A stretch of 64,000 nucleotides of DNA from Streptomonospora litoralis (GTDB taxonomy: Bacteria > Actinomycetota > Actinomycetes > Streptosporangiales > Streptosporangiaceae). A model generated the notes under the pieces. The model worked only from the letters and a program-made list of their open reading frames with translations. It did not search any database and had not been told where the DNA came from. Below, piece after piece: positions 26,360 through 36,741 of the stretch. The stretch is from positions 4,459,101 to 4,523,100 of the forward strand of contig NZ_CP036455.1 in NCBI RefSeq assembly GCF_004323735.1. Direction: 5' to 3'. The position numbers and the translations under genes were made by a program. Position 1 is the stretch's first letter. Each line of letters starts with the position of its first letter.

Positions 26360-27307
26360 TCAAGCCGCCTCGCCGTGCAGGGCCGCGCGGGCCGCGTCGA
26401 ATGCGGGCTGCGCAGCGGCGCGGGCCGCGGGGACCGCGTGCATGAAGCGCAGGAAGCTGTGCACCAGGCCGGGACTGTCGCGCCACTGTGCGGCCACGCC
26501 GGCCTGGCGGAGCAGCCGCACGTAGCCGGCGCCGTCGTCGCGCAGCGGGTCCAGCTCGGCCGTCAGCACGAACGTCGGAGGCTGGCAAGTGAGATCGGGT
26601 GCGTGGGCCGGGCGGAAGTAGGCGGGCAGGCGCTCGGCCGGGTAGCCGCCGAGGAAGGTACGCAGGTACCAGTTCATGTCGTCGGGCCGCATGCCCGAGG
26701 AGTCGGCCATCGTGCGCGCCGACTCGGTCTCGCCGGCACCGGTGGAGGGGTAGACGAGCAGCTGGAAGAAGGGCGCCCGCACACCCCGCTCGGCGGCCAT
26801 GAAGCCCACCTGGGTGGCCAGGAAACCGCCCGCGCTGTCGCCGGCGACCGCCACTCGCCGCGGGTCGGTGCCGAGTTCGGCCGCGTTGTCCAGCACCCAG
26901 AGGTAGGCGGCGAAGGCGTCCTCGACGGCTGCCGGGTAGGTGTGTTCGGGGGCGAGGCGGTAGTCGGCGGCGACGACTACGGTACGGGCCTGCTCGGCCA
27001 GCAACCGCGTGGCGTTGTCGTGGGTGTCCAGGCCGCCGACGACGAAGCCGCCGCCGTGCAGGTACAGCGCCACCGGCAGGTCGGGCTCGGTGGTGGGCCG
27101 GTAGACGCGGACGGGGATGTCGGGGGCTCCGTCGGGGCCGGGGATCGCGGTGTCGCGGACGTCGGCCATCTCGGCGAGCCGGGGGGCGGCCGTACTCTCC
27201 GCGGTTTCGCGGGCTCGCTCGGCGGCGAGGTCGAGGGTGTCGTCCCACCGCAGGTCGGGCTGGGTGCTCAGGTAGTCCGCCAGGGCGGGGTCGGGCTGCG
27301 CGGTCAC
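26360..27307 (-). CDS. HSL-type alpha/beta hydrolase (carboxylesterase/lipase)
   Basis: Esterase of the hormone-sensitive-lipase group, cytoplasmic. It has the oxyanion-hole motif YLHGGGFVVG, nucleophile elbow VAGDSAGGFLA, acid residue near ELDPLRDDG and His in LVHSFLRF. About 315 residues from the GTG in VTAQPDPALADYL, preceded by CGGAGACG. An ATG at 27361 would add 18 residues of non-conserved sequence, and the A+T-rich GATATTGGATATA around it looks more like promoter. It converges on the ANL-like gene with only 45 bases between stops. Confidence 0.88.
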   Translation of the reverse strand: MTAQPDPALADYLSTQPDLRWDDTLDLAAERARETAESTAAPRLAEMADVRDTAIPGPDGAPDIPVRVYRPTTEPDLPVALYLHGGGFVVGGLDTHDNATRLLAEQARTVVVAADYRLAPEHTYPAAVEDAFAAYLWVLDNAAELGTDPRRVAVAGDSAGGFLATQVGFMAAERGVRAPFFQLLVYPSTGAGETESARTMADSSGMRPDDMNWYLRTFLGGYPAERLPAYFRPAHAPDLTCQPPTFVLTAELDPLRDDGAGYVRLLRQAGVAAQWRDSPGLVHSFLRFMHAVPAARAAAQPAFDAARAALHGEAA

Positions 27308-27395
27308 CGTCTCCGTGCTCCTCTCAGCGCTGTAATCAGGCAATGCCACGAAAAGCGACATATATCCAATATCACGCAAAAGGCGCAGGCACGTC

Positions 27396-27995
27396 TTACC
27401 GGGTGCCCTCGACGTCGATCTCGAACCAGGCCACGTGCGTCGTGTGGGTCCAGTACTCCCCGCTGCGGGTGGTGCAGCTCTCGATGATGAGCTTGCCGCG
27501 GCCGTAGTCGTCGTTGTCGGCGCGCTCGGGGTCGTCGGAGGCGGCGGCGTGGCTGCGCTCGCCCTGATCTGCGACGGCGACCCGCACCCGGTCGCGGCCG
27601 GAGCGGATGAACAGGGTCATCACCCCGCCGGTCTGGCCCGAGCGCGAATGCAGCAGCGCGTTGGTGGCGAGTTCGCTGGAAGCGAGCTCGGCGTCGTCCA
27701 GCACGTTCGGCGGCGGATCCGCACGCTGCAGGAACTCCCGCACCCGCGCGCGGATCGAGCGGACCGCGGTGAGGTTGCCGACACAGCTCCAGACGGTGTG
27801 GTCGGTAGCGGCACCGGTGTCCTCACTGGCCTCCAGAGCGGCCGCCTCGGGCGGCTCGGACGCCTCGGACGCCTCGGGCGGCTCGGGCGGCTCGGGCGGC
27901 TCGTAGGAGCCGGGCTGGGCGCGGAAGCCGGGGCGGACGTCGCGAGCGAGGTCGTCGGCAGCGGCGTGTTCCCGGAGTCGCTGCGAATCACTCAT
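27396..27995 (-). CDS. RsbW-like ATP-binding protein (putative anti-sigma factor)
   Basis: HATPase_c protein of the SpoIIAB/RsbW type, a large actinobacterial group that binds sigma factors or anti-anti-sigma partners. The N box is ELATNALLHSRS, the G1 box VAVADQG and a G2-like region YGRGKLIIES. The N-terminal 65 residues are low-complexity with a Pro-Glu-Pro repeat (PEPPEPPEASEASEPPEA), encoded by a GGCTCGGGC-type tandem repeat. I chose the ATG in MSDSQRLRE, with GGGGAG upstream; a GTG 18 bases upstream is possible. No sigma factor gene is adjacent. Confidence 0.85.
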   Translation of the reverse strand: MSDSQRLREHAAADDLARDVRPGFRAQPGSYEPPEPPEPPEASEASEPPEAAALEASEDTGAATDHTVWSCVGNLTAVRSIRARVREFLQRADPPPNVLDDAELASSELATNALLHSRSGQTGGVMTLFIRSGRDRVRVAVADQGERSHAAASDDPERADNDDYGRGKLIIESCTTRSGEYWTHTTHVAWFEIDVEGTR

Positions 27996-28283
27996 TCCCG
28001 TCTCACTCCCCACATCACCACCGGGCGACAGCCGACGGCCTCACCTTAGACAACGGCACACCTCCACCAGGACAGCACATCGGGCCTTCCGGGCTCTCGC
28101 ATACCCCGCAAAAGGCAGCCCCGTGTCGGCCCGTTTCACGCCAAAGGACGGCCGACAATCCCGAAGACGACCCATTGACCTGCATATTCATCGTAAGGGC
28201 AACCTCAAGGCAAGCCGACGTCCAAGCGCGGGGCGGCGCCGCTCGCCCCGACGCGGCCGCCAGGACACGATCCGGTGAATTAC

Positions 28284-28317
28284 CTGACAGGCGCACCGAA
28301 GAACAACGATAATCGTT
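28284..28317 (+). promoter_or_regulatory. Promoter with overlapping Fur-family-like operator, CooC-like gene
   Basis: CTGACA at 28284-28289, an 18-bp spacer and GATAAT at 28308-28313 form a good promoter. The -10 lies inside a perfect 6-1-6 palindrome AACGATAATCGTT at 28305-28317. Binding there would block the polymerase. The core CGATAATCG recurs in the palindrome before the ABC importer downstream. Confidence 0.65.
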
Positions 28318-28385
28318 TCCATGAGGCGCCCGCGCCGGACACGGACGGGCGGAACGAAGACACCGGACCACCGAGGAGGCCACCT

Positions 28386-29354
28386 GTGAAGATCGCGTTC
28401 GCGGGGAAGGGCGGCAGCGGCAAGACCACTCTGTCGGCGCTGTTCACCCGCTACCTGGCGGCCGCCGGCGCGACCGTCGTCGCCGTCGACGCCGACATCA
28501 ACCAGAATTTGGGCGCGGCACTGGGCCTGCCGCCCGAGGACCTGGCGGGCATACCCCCGCTGGGATCGCACCTGGCCGAGATCAAGGAGATCCTGCGCGG
28601 CAGCAACCCGCGCATCTCCTCGGCCGATGCGATGGTCAAGACCACGCCGCCCGGACGCGGCTCGCGCCTGCTGGACATGAGCCCGGACAACCCGATCCAC
28701 CGTCGCTTCGGGCGGTCCGCCGCGGGCGCCACGCTCATGGCGACGGGCCCGTTCTCGGAGGATGATCTGGGCGTCGCCTGCTACCACTCCAAGGTCGGCG
28801 CCGCCGAGATGTACCTCAATCACCTGGTCGACGGCGCCGGGGAGTACGCGGTGGTCGACATGACCGCCGGGGCCGACTCCTTCGCCTCGGGCCTGTTCAC
28901 CCGCTTCGACGTCACCTTCCTGGTGGCCGAGCCGACCCTGCGCGGAGTAGGGGTCTATCGCCAGTACGCCGACTACGCACGCGACCACGGCGTGGAGATC
29001 CGGGTCATCGGCAACAAGGTGCAGGACGAAGGCGACACGGAGTTCCTACGCGAGCACGTGGGCTCGGCGCTGGCGGCGTGCTTCGGCTTCTCGCCCTTCG
29101 TGCGCGCCATGGAGAAGGGCCGCCACCCGGAGTTGGGCGAACTGGAGGAGCAGAACGTCAAGACGCTGGCCTGGATGCGGGACAGCGTCGACGCCACAGC
29201 CAAGGACTGGCCCCGGTTCAGCCGCCAGAGCGCACAGTTTCACGCACGCAATGCGCGGGCCTGGGCCAACGCCGCCACCGGCGCGGACCTGGAGTCCCAG
29301 ATCGACCCGGAGTTCGTGATGGGCCCGGAGGCTCTGAAGGCACAACGGGCGTGA
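28386..29354 (+). CDS. CooC/MinD-like ATPase (putative metallochaperone)
   Basis: P-loop ATPase of the MinD/ParA class, closest in feel to CooC, the nickel-insertion ATPase of CO dehydrogenase. The deviant Walker A is GKGGSGKTT at residues 7-15 and switch I has DADINQNLGAALGL. The YAVVDMTAGADSFASG stretch is the switch II/Walker B region. 322 residues from a GTG preceded by GAGGAGG, an excellent ribosome site. The typical CxC metal site of CooC is not visible. The operator in its promoter and the importer behind it suggest a metal-related role. No Ni-CODH gene is in the window. Confidence 0.82.
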   Translation: MKIAFAGKGGSGKTTLSALFTRYLAAAGATVVAVDADINQNLGAALGLPPEDLAGIPPLGSHLAEIKEILRGSNPRISSADAMVKTTPPGRGSRLLDMSPDNPIHRRFGRSAAGATLMATGPFSEDDLGVACYHSKVGAAEMYLNHLVDGAGEYAVVDMTAGADSFASGLFTRFDVTFLVAEPTLRGVGVYRQYADYARDHGVEIRVIGNKVQDEGDTEFLREHVGSALAACFGFSPFVRAMEKGRHPELGELEEQNVKTLAWMRDSVDATAKDWPRFSRQSAQFHARNARAWANAATGADLESQIDPEFVMGPEALKAQRA

Positions 29355-29362
29355 CGCGAGGA

Positions 29363-29414
29363 CGGTGTCGGCACCGTGGCCGCGGCCCGCGGGCGCGCAA
29401 CGGGGCCGACACCG
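29363..29414 (+). terminator. Terminator candidate after the CooC-like gene
   Basis: 10-bp perfect arms CGGTGTCGGC (29363-29372) and its complement (29405-29414) enclose a G+C-rich inner hairpin, 9 bases after the stop codon. Confidence 0.5.
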
Positions 29415-29916
29415 CCCCACCCCCGGCCGACCGGATCCCGACCGCGACTGCGAAGGCGGGCGGGACTGAGTGAGCGACCGAACTGCCGAGCGCGGACAGA
29501 AAAACCGACAAAAGGGATGTTCGGCGCACCAAACAACAAGGTTTTACTACTCGGATGCATCGATCCGATCACGACTAACCGGACCCGAATGACAACTTCG
29601 ACCCCGTGAACCACGCTTTGGCCGCCCGCAACCGGATACCTGCGGCACGACTTGCGATTATCGCAAACCCCCAGGTGAGACGGGAAATCGTCACCCTTGG
29701 TAACCGCGCGGCCGGACCCCTTCAACCGAGCGGGCAACACCGGGTGCGACCGATTGAACACGGCTTGACGTGCGCGTTCGCGGTGACAACTATCGAACGG
29801 TCGGCGCACGTCCGTGCGCGAGCGTCGACAGGCGCCTTCGCCGTGACCGGTCCGTCCCCAGGATTCCTGAACGGCGAACCAGCGCTGCGATCGATCCCCG
29901 ACCGAACGAGGTTCCC
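29415..29916. other. 502-base spacer before the ABC importer
   Basis: No gene seen. The region is locally A+T-richer than its surroundings and holds the palindrome at 29652-29666. A TTGACG hexamer lies at 29765, followed 20 bases on by TATCGA, a poor promoter match. It is probably regulatory, with a long 5' leader for the binding-protein gene. Confidence 0.4.
29652..29666. promoter_or_regulatory. Perfect 7-1-7 palindrome, Fur-family-like operator
   Basis: TTGCGATTATCGCAA, perfect inverted repeat with one central base, the 7-1-7 layout classical for Fur/Zur/Nur boxes. Its core (CGATAATCG on the minus strand) equals that of the operator before the CooC-like gene 1.3 kb upstream. It lies about 250 bases before the binding-protein start. 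Confidence 0.6.
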
Positions 29917-31512
29917 GTGCCGTCCACACCTGCCGAGAGCAGTCATCACCCCGCCGATTCCGCGCCCGACTCCTCCCCCACCCGCCGCACGGTCCTGATG
30001 GCCGGCGCCGCTGGTGCCGTCGTCGTCCCGGCGCTCTCCGCGTGCGGCGGTGGCGGTTCCAGCGACTCCGGCGGCGGAGGCCGTCTGCGCGTCGGCGTAG
30101 CGGGGGGCTCCGCCCAGGACACCCTCGACGCCCACCAGCCGACCGACAACACCGACATCGCACGGTGCCACAACCTCTATGAGAGCCTCTGCCTCTTCGG
30201 CACCGACTACACCATCAAGATGGCGCTCGCCGAGTCGGTCGAGGTCGACGGCGACGCGAAACTGTGGACGATCAAGCTCAAGAAGGGCCTGAAGTTCCAC
30301 GACGGCTCCGCGATCACCGCCGACTCGGTCATCCACACCCTGCGCCGCGTGACCGACCCCGAGGCGCTGAGCACCAGCTCCCAGCAGCTGTCCACGATGG
30401 ACCGCGACAACCTGAAGAAGGTCGACGAGCTCACCGTCGAGGTGCCCTTCACCGAGCCCTACGTCACCTTCCGCGAACTCCTCGCCGAGTACGCCATGGG
30501 CATCGTGCCCGAGGGCTACGACCCCGAGAAGCCGATCGGCGCGGGGGCGTTCAAGTACACCTCGTTCACACCCGGCGAGCGCAGCCTGTTCGCCGCCTTC
30601 GACGGCTACTGGCAGGGGCGGCCGCAGATCGACGAGTTGGAGATCATCAACTTCCCCGACGAGACCGCCCGCGTCAACGCGCTGATCGGCGGCCAGGTCG
30701 ACGCGATCAGCCAGCTGCCGCACAGCCAGCTGGAGGTCGTCAAGTCCAACGGCAACCTGCAGACCCTGGAGTCCGAGACGGGCATGTGGCTGCCGTTCAC
30801 CATGCGCGTGGACAAGAAGCCGTTCGACGACGTACGGGTCCGCCAGGCGTTCCGGCTGATCGTCGACCGCGAGCAGATGGTCGACCAGGCCCTCGCCGGG
30901 CACGGCAGCGTCGGCAACGACATCTACGGCCGCTTCGACCCCGCCTACGACGAGGAGAAGCTGCCCGCCCAGCGCGAACAGGACATCGACGAGGCCAAGC
31001 GGCTGCTGGAGGAGGCCGGCTACGGCGACGGCCTGGAGGTGCAGCTGGTCACCGGCCCCATCAGCGCCGGCGCCGAAGCCGCCGCCCAGGTCCTCAAGGA
31101 GCAGGCCGCCGAGGCCGGCGTCACCGTCAAGCTCAAGCAGACCAACTCCACCGAGTACTACGGCGACAACTACCTCCAGTGGACCTTCGCCCAGGACTTC
31201 TGGGTCACCCGCAACTACCTCTCCCAGGCGGCACAGGGCTCCATGCCCAGCGCGCCGTTCAACGAGACGCACTGGGCCGACGAGGAGTGGATCCGGCTCA
31301 TCAAGAAGGCCCGTGCGACCGTCGACGACAAGAAGCGCAACGAGATCATCCGCCAGGCCATGAAGATCGAGCACGAGCGCGGCGGCTACATCATCTGGGG
31401 CTTCGTCAACACCCTGGACGCCTTCCACTCCAAGGTGAAGGGGCTGGAGCCCTCGGTCACCGGGCACCCGCTGACCTCCTACGGGTTCCACCGGGTCCGC
31501 ATCGAGGCCTAG
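29917..31512 (+). CDS. Family-5 ABC substrate-binding lipoprotein (dipeptide/nickel type)
   Basis: Extracellular receptor of a peptide/nickel-class importer. The N-terminus carries SPTRRTVLMAG and a lipobox LSAC, consistent with a Tat-exported lipoprotein. A Gly/Ser linker is followed by the SBP family-5 signature around AESVEVDGDAKLWTIKLKKG and FHDGSAITADSV. 531 residues. The GTG start follows ACGAGG. Ligand (oligopeptide, Ni-chelate or metallophore) cannot be told from sequence. The Fur-like palindrome upstream favours a metal-related ligand. First gene of a four-gene operon. Confidence 0.9.
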   Translation: MPSTPAESSHHPADSAPDSSPTRRTVLMAGAAGAVVVPALSACGGGGSSDSGGGGRLRVGVAGGSAQDTLDAHQPTDNTDIARCHNLYESLCLFGTDYTIKMALAESVEVDGDAKLWTIKLKKGLKFHDGSAITADSVIHTLRRVTDPEALSTSSQQLSTMDRDNLKKVDELTVEVPFTEPYVTFRELLAEYAMGIVPEGYDPEKPIGAGAFKYTSFTPGERSLFAAFDGYWQGRPQIDELEIINFPDETARVNALIGGQVDAISQLPHSQLEVVKSNGNLQTLESETGMWLPFTMRVDKKPFDDVRVRQAFRLIVDREQMVDQALAGHGSVGNDIYGRFDPAYDEEKLPAQREQDIDEAKRLLEEAGYGDGLEVQLVTGPISAGAEAAAQVLKEQAAEAGVTVKLKQTNSTEYYGDNYLQWTFAQDFWVTRNYLSQAAQGSMPSAPFNETHWADEEWIRLIKKARATVDDKKRNEIIRQAMKIEHERGGYIIWGFVNTLDAFHSKVKGLEPSVTGHPLTSYGFHRVRIEA

Positions 31513-31522
31513 CCCTCCCGCC

Positions 31523-31553
31523 CGTCCCGCCCCCGTCCCCGCGGGGCGGGACG
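31523..31553 (+). terminator. Intercistronic hairpin after the binding-protein gene
   Basis: Perfect 11-bp stem CGTCCCGCCCC with a 9-base loop, 11 bases after the stop. Hairpins here commonly raise binding protein over permease by partial termination or 3'-end protection. Confidence 0.55.
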
Positions 31554-31608
31554 CGTGCCACCAACCGGCCCCGCCCCGCTGACCGACGTCTCGCAAAGGC
31601 CGTCACAC

Positions 31609-32559
31609 ATGTCACGTCTGATCCTGCACCGCCTCTTCTACGGGTTACTGACCCTCTTCGTCGTGTCCCTCGTGGTGTTCCTGGCGACGCAGGCGCTGCC
31701 CGGCGACGCCGCCCGCGCCATGCTGGGCCGCAATGCGACACCGGAGCGCCTTGAGACGCTGCGGGCACAGCTCAACCTCGACGACCCGCTCGCCCTTCAG
31801 TACGGCAAGTGGGTCGCCGGGCTGTTCGTCCTCGACTTCGGCGACTCCTACGCCAACGCGCTGCCCGTCGCCGAGTACCTGGGCCCCCGGATCTCCGGCA
31901 GCCTCACCCTGATGGGGATATCGGCCGTCATCGCGACGCCGATCGCGGTGCTGCTGGGCGCGTTCAGCGCACTGCGCCGCGACCGCGCCGCCGACCACGC
32001 GACCTCGCTGGCCTCGCTCGTCGTGGCCGCCGTGCCCGAGTTCGCGGTGGGCATCCTGCTCATCCTGGCCTTCGCCACGGGCGCCCTGCACGTGCTGCCC
32101 GCGGTCTTCGCCGGCAGTGCGGGCTCCGTGCTGGCCGACCCCGTTCAGCTGGTGCTGCCGGTGGCCACGCTGGTCATCGCGGTGAGCCCGCCGATCATCC
32201 GGATGATGCGGGCCTCGATGATCGAGGTGCTGGAGAGCGAGTACGTGCAGCAGGCCCGGCTCAAGGGCCTGCCCGAGTCCACGGTCATCTGGCGGCACGC
32301 CGCGCCCAACGCCATCGGGCCGGTCGCCCAGGTCATCGCGGTTCAGCTGGGCTGGCTGGCAGGCGGCGTGGTCGCCATCGAGTTCCTGTTCGGGTTCCCC
32401 GGAATCGGGCTCGCCCTGATGGACGCGATCGCCACCCGCGACATCCCCGTCGTCCAGGCGGTCACGCTGCTGATCGCCATGGTCTACATCGTGGTCAACC
32501 TGCTGGCCGATGTGGTGGGTCTGGCCGCCAACCCGAAGGTGAGGGTGTCCTCCCGATGA
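31609..32559 (+). CDS. ABC importer permease, DppB/NikB-like
   Basis: Inner-membrane subunit with about six transmembrane segments. It begins MSRLILHRLFYGLLTLFVVS, a typical DppB first helix. The EAA loop is near EYVQQARLKGLPESTVIWRH, contacting the ATPase. FPGIGLALMDAI near the C-terminus is a family hallmark. 316 residues. AAAGG upstream supports this ATG, about 54 bases inside the open frame. The stop overlaps the next start as ATGA. Confidence 0.92.
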   Translation: MSRLILHRLFYGLLTLFVVSLVVFLATQALPGDAARAMLGRNATPERLETLRAQLNLDDPLALQYGKWVAGLFVLDFGDSYANALPVAEYLGPRISGSLTLMGISAVIATPIAVLLGAFSALRRDRAADHATSLASLVVAAVPEFAVGILLILAFATGALHVLPAVFAGSAGSVLADPVQLVLPVATLVIAVSPPIIRMMRASMIEVLESEYVQQARLKGLPESTVIWRHAAPNAIGPVAQVIAVQLGWLAGGVVAIEFLFGFPGIGLALMDAIATRDIPVVQAVTLLIAMVYIVVNLLADVVGLAANPKVRVSSR

Positions 32560-33461
32560 GCTCCGCAACCCTGCCCGCCGACGCAAACACAGACGCCCCA
32601 GCCCCCGCGTCCCCGGCACCCCGCCGCGCCGGGCTGTTCCGCGCCGCGTGGGGGCACGGCCGCACCAAGACCGGCCTCGTGCTGGCCGGCGCCGTTGTGC
32701 TCGTCGCGGCCGTCGGCCCCTTCATCAGCCCCTACTCCCCCACCGAACTGGTGGGAACGCCCAACAGCACCTCCGTCGACCAGACGGTGTTCGGAACCGA
32801 CGGCATCGGCCGCGATGTGCTGAGCCGGTTCCTGCACGGCGGCTACACGCTGATCGCCATCGCCGTCTCCGCGGCGCTGAGCGGCGTCGTGCTGGGCGCG
32901 GCGCTGGGCATCGTCGCCGGCTACACCCGCGGGTGGACCGACGAGCTGCTCATGCGCACCAACGACATGATGCTGGCGTTCCCGCAGCTGGTCCTCGCGC
33001 TGCTGGTGATGTCGATCATCGGCCCGCAGGTGTGGCTGATCGTGGCACTGATCGGCGTCTCGCACGCCTCCCGGGTCGCGCGCGTCGCCCGCGAGGCCAC
33101 CCTGAAGGTCGTCGAACAGGACTTCGTGAAATCCGCCGAGGCCATCGGCCTGTCGCGGTGGCGCATCATGAGCACCGAGATCCTGCCCAACATCACCAGC
33201 CCGCTGCTGGTCGAGCTGGGGCTGCGGATCACCTACTCGGTCGGCATCATCGCCACGCTGAGCTTCCTCGGCATGGGCCTGCAACCGCCGACGGCCGACT
33301 GGGGCCTGATGATCAACGAGAACCGCGTCGCCATCACGGTGCAGCCCTGGGCGGTCGTCCTGCCGGTCACCGCGGTGGCGCTGCTGACCATCGGCGCGAA
33401 CCTCATCACCGACGGCCTCGCACGAGCGTCGATCGGCATCGATCGGGGGGTGGAGAAATGA
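32556..33461 (+). CDS. ABC importer permease, DppC/NikC-like
   Basis: Second channel subunit. A hydrophilic Ala/Pro-rich N-terminus of about 30 residues precedes the first membrane helix. The FGTDGIGRDVLSRFLHG motif is a strong DppC signature and the EAA loop is EQDFVKSAEAIGLSRWRI. 301 residues. It overlaps both neighbours by 4 bases, so permeases and ATPase are made in coupled fashion. Confidence 0.93.
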   Translation: MSSATLPADANTDAPAPASPAPRRAGLFRAAWGHGRTKTGLVLAGAVVLVAAVGPFISPYSPTELVGTPNSTSVDQTVFGTDGIGRDVLSRFLHGGYTLIAIAVSAALSGVVLGAALGIVAGYTRGWTDELLMRTNDMMLAFPQLVLALLVMSIIGPQVWLIVALIGVSHASRVARVAREATLKVVEQDFVKSAEAIGLSRWRIMSTEILPNITSPLLVELGLRITYSVGIIATLSFLGMGLQPPTADWGLMINENRVAITVQPWAVVLPVTAVALLTIGANLITDGLARASIGIDRGVEK

Positions 33462-35155
33462 GCAGTACGCAGACCCGGCCGCAGGAGGGCGAACAGCTCG
33501 CACTGGAGGTCGAGGGCCTCACCGTCATCGGCCGTCCCTCCGACGTCGAGATCATCAGCGACATCTCACTGCGGGTGCGCCGCGGCGACATACTCGGCCT
33601 CGTCGGGGAGTCGGGATCGGGCAAAACCACCCTGGGCCTGGCTCTGCTGGCCCACTGCAAGCGCGCCACCGAGGCCACGGCGGGCAGCATCGTGCTGTCC
33701 GGCGAGGCGCTGCTGGGCCGCGACGCCGCGGCGGTGCGGCGGATGCGCGGCCGGTCGGTGGCCTACATACCGCAGTCCCCCGCCTCCGCGCTCAACCCGG
33801 CGCTGCGGCTGGGGACCCAGCTGCGCGAGGCGCTGCACGACGCCACCGGCGGGCGCGGAGGCGCCGAGGCCGAGGGCGGACCCGCCTCCTCCGACACCGA
33901 CGCACGCGTCCGCGAAGTGCTGCGCGAGGTCGCCCTGCCCGACGACGGCCGGTTCCTGCGGCGCTACCCGCACCAGCTCTCCGGCGGTCAGCAGCAGCGG
34001 GTGGCCATCGCGATGGCGTTCATCGGCTGCCCCGACCTGATCGTCCTGGACGAGCCCACTACCGGGCTCGACGTGACCACGCAGGCGCACGTGCTGCAGA
34101 CGATCCGGCAGATGACCCGCGAGTACGGCACGGCCGGTGTCTACATCAGCCACGACATGGCGGTAGTGGCCGACCTCGCCGACGACCTCGCGGTCATGTA
34201 CCAGGGCGACGTCGTCGAGCACGGCCCGGCGGCCGAGGTGCTGGCGAACCCGGGCCACCCCTACACCGTCCAACTGCTGCGCGCGGTGCCGCTGCTGAAG
34301 ACCGAGGGGCACACCCGCCCCGACGGCGGCGGCGAGTCGGACGAGCCGCTGCTGCGCGTGCGCGGCCTGCAGGCCGGCTACGGTTCGGCCACCGTGCTGC
34401 AGGGCATCGACCTCGATATCCGGCGCGGCGAGTGCGTCGCGCTACTGGGCGAGTCGGGCTCGGGCAAGACCACATTGTCGCGCTCCCTGGTCGGTCTGCA
34501 CCACCAGTTCAGCGGCGAGGCGGTCTTCGCCGGTGCGCAGCTGGCCACCAGCAGCTACCGGCGCAGCGCCGAGCAGCGCCGCCGCGTCCAATACGTCTTC
34601 CAGAACCCCTACGAGGCCCTCAACCCGCGCAAGCGGGTGCGCGACCTCATCCTGGGGCCCTACACCCACCTGGTCGGCAAGCCCGGCGATCCCGACCGCG
34701 TGGTCGCCACGGCGCTGGAGCGCGCCGCGCTGCCGGCCGCCTACGGCAACCGCTACCCCGACCAGCTCAGCGGCGGTGAGCGCCAGCGGGTGTCCATCGC
34801 CCGCGCGGTGGCGACCACCCCCGAGCTGCTGATCTGCGACGAGATCACCTCGGCGCTGGACGTGTCGGTGCAGGCGGAGATCGTCGAGCTGCTCCGCAAC
34901 CTGCAACGCGACGGGATGGCGCTGCTGTTCGTCACGCACAACATCGCACTGGTCTCCAACATCGCCCAGCGGGTGGCGGTGCTGAACAAGGGCGAGATCG
35001 TGGAGCACGGCGACGTCGGCACGGTGATGTCCGACCCCACCCATCCCTACACCCGGGCGCTGATCGCCGACACGCCCGATTTCGAACTGTCGTTGGGCGA
35101 AGCTCAGTTGGCCCCGGAGCCGGTCGGCGACCCCGCGCCGGCCCGCCGGGACTGA
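33458..35155 (+). CDS. ABC importer ATPase, two fused nucleotide-binding domains (DppD-DppF type)
   Basis: Energises the importer. Both halves are complete: the first has GESGSGKTT near residue 50, LSGGQQQR and LDEPTTGLD; the second has GESGSGKTT near residue 333, LSGGERQR and ICDEITSALD. The fusion replaces the usual separate DppD and DppF. 565 residues. The second Walker B has CDEITSALD, common for DppF. Each half ends with the HPYT segment of oligopeptide-class ATPases. Start follows GGGGGGTGGAG. Confidence 0.94.
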   Translation: MSSTQTRPQEGEQLALEVEGLTVIGRPSDVEIISDISLRVRRGDILGLVGESGSGKTTLGLALLAHCKRATEATAGSIVLSGEALLGRDAAAVRRMRGRSVAYIPQSPASALNPALRLGTQLREALHDATGGRGGAEAEGGPASSDTDARVREVLREVALPDDGRFLRRYPHQLSGGQQQRVAIAMAFIGCPDLIVLDEPTTGLDVTTQAHVLQTIRQMTREYGTAGVYISHDMAVVADLADDLAVMYQGDVVEHGPAAEVLANPGHPYTVQLLRAVPLLKTEGHTRPDGGGESDEPLLRVRGLQAGYGSATVLQGIDLDIRRGECVALLGESGSGKTTLSRSLVGLHHQFSGEAVFAGAQLATSSYRRSAEQRRRVQYVFQNPYEALNPRKRVRDLILGPYTHLVGKPGDPDRVVATALERAALPAAYGNRYPDQLSGGERQRVSIARAVATTPELLICDEITSALDVSVQAEIVELLRNLQRDGMALLFVTHNIALVSNIAQRVAVLNKGEIVEHGDVGTVMSDPTHPYTRALIADTPDFELSLGEAQLAPEPVGDPAPARRD

Positions 35156-35177
35156 TCCGGGCGGGCCGCGGCCGGCT

Positions 35178-36373
<1,196 letters not shown>

Positions 36374-36377
<4 letters not shown>

Positions 36378-36561
36378 GCCGCGGTTCCCTCCTGTGGCTG
36401 TCGTGGCCGGGCCTCCCGTGCCGCGTGGGCCTGTACCGCGGTGATCGCGACCGTGTCGACGGCGCCCTGCACGGCGGCGCCGCGGAAAGGTCGTCGGCCG
36501 GCCTGCGCAGCCCCCGCGGGATCGGCCCGGCGGCCACCGCGCCCGCGCTGCGCTGCAACCC
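36374..36561 (-). pseudogene. pta: Decayed, frameshifted 3' end of pta (phosphate acetyltransferase)
   Basis: The frame upstream reads LQRSAGAVAAGPI, then RGLRRPADDLS, matching the Pta C-terminus (QRSAGAVAxGPVLQGLxxPVNDLSRG). After DDLS the match continues in another frame as RGAAVQGAVDTVAITAVQAHA and stops in the ackA start codon. One base is missing near 36484. Upstream of LQRSAGA there is no further Pta sequence, so only about 60 codons of roughly 700 remain. Frameshift by sequencing error cannot explain the missing 5' part. Confidence 0.75.
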
Positions 36562-36741
36562 TTTTCGACTTCTTCGGGGACTCGGACCCGGCACGGCGGA
36601 CCCCGAACACGCGGACAAGGTGCCTTCCGGCCACTGCACTACCCGCAGCACGGCCCGGCACGCCCGGCACGCGGCCCTGCTCGGCCGCAGTACGGCCGCG
36701 CTATTCCGCGCCTCCTGCCGGGCGGCCGAGCGGCGACGCCG

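Noticed and set aside
27840-27905. CRISPR-like short tandem repeats
   Set aside because: They are in-frame GGCTCGGGC-type codon repeats encoding a Pro-Glu linker; there are no spacers and no cas genes.
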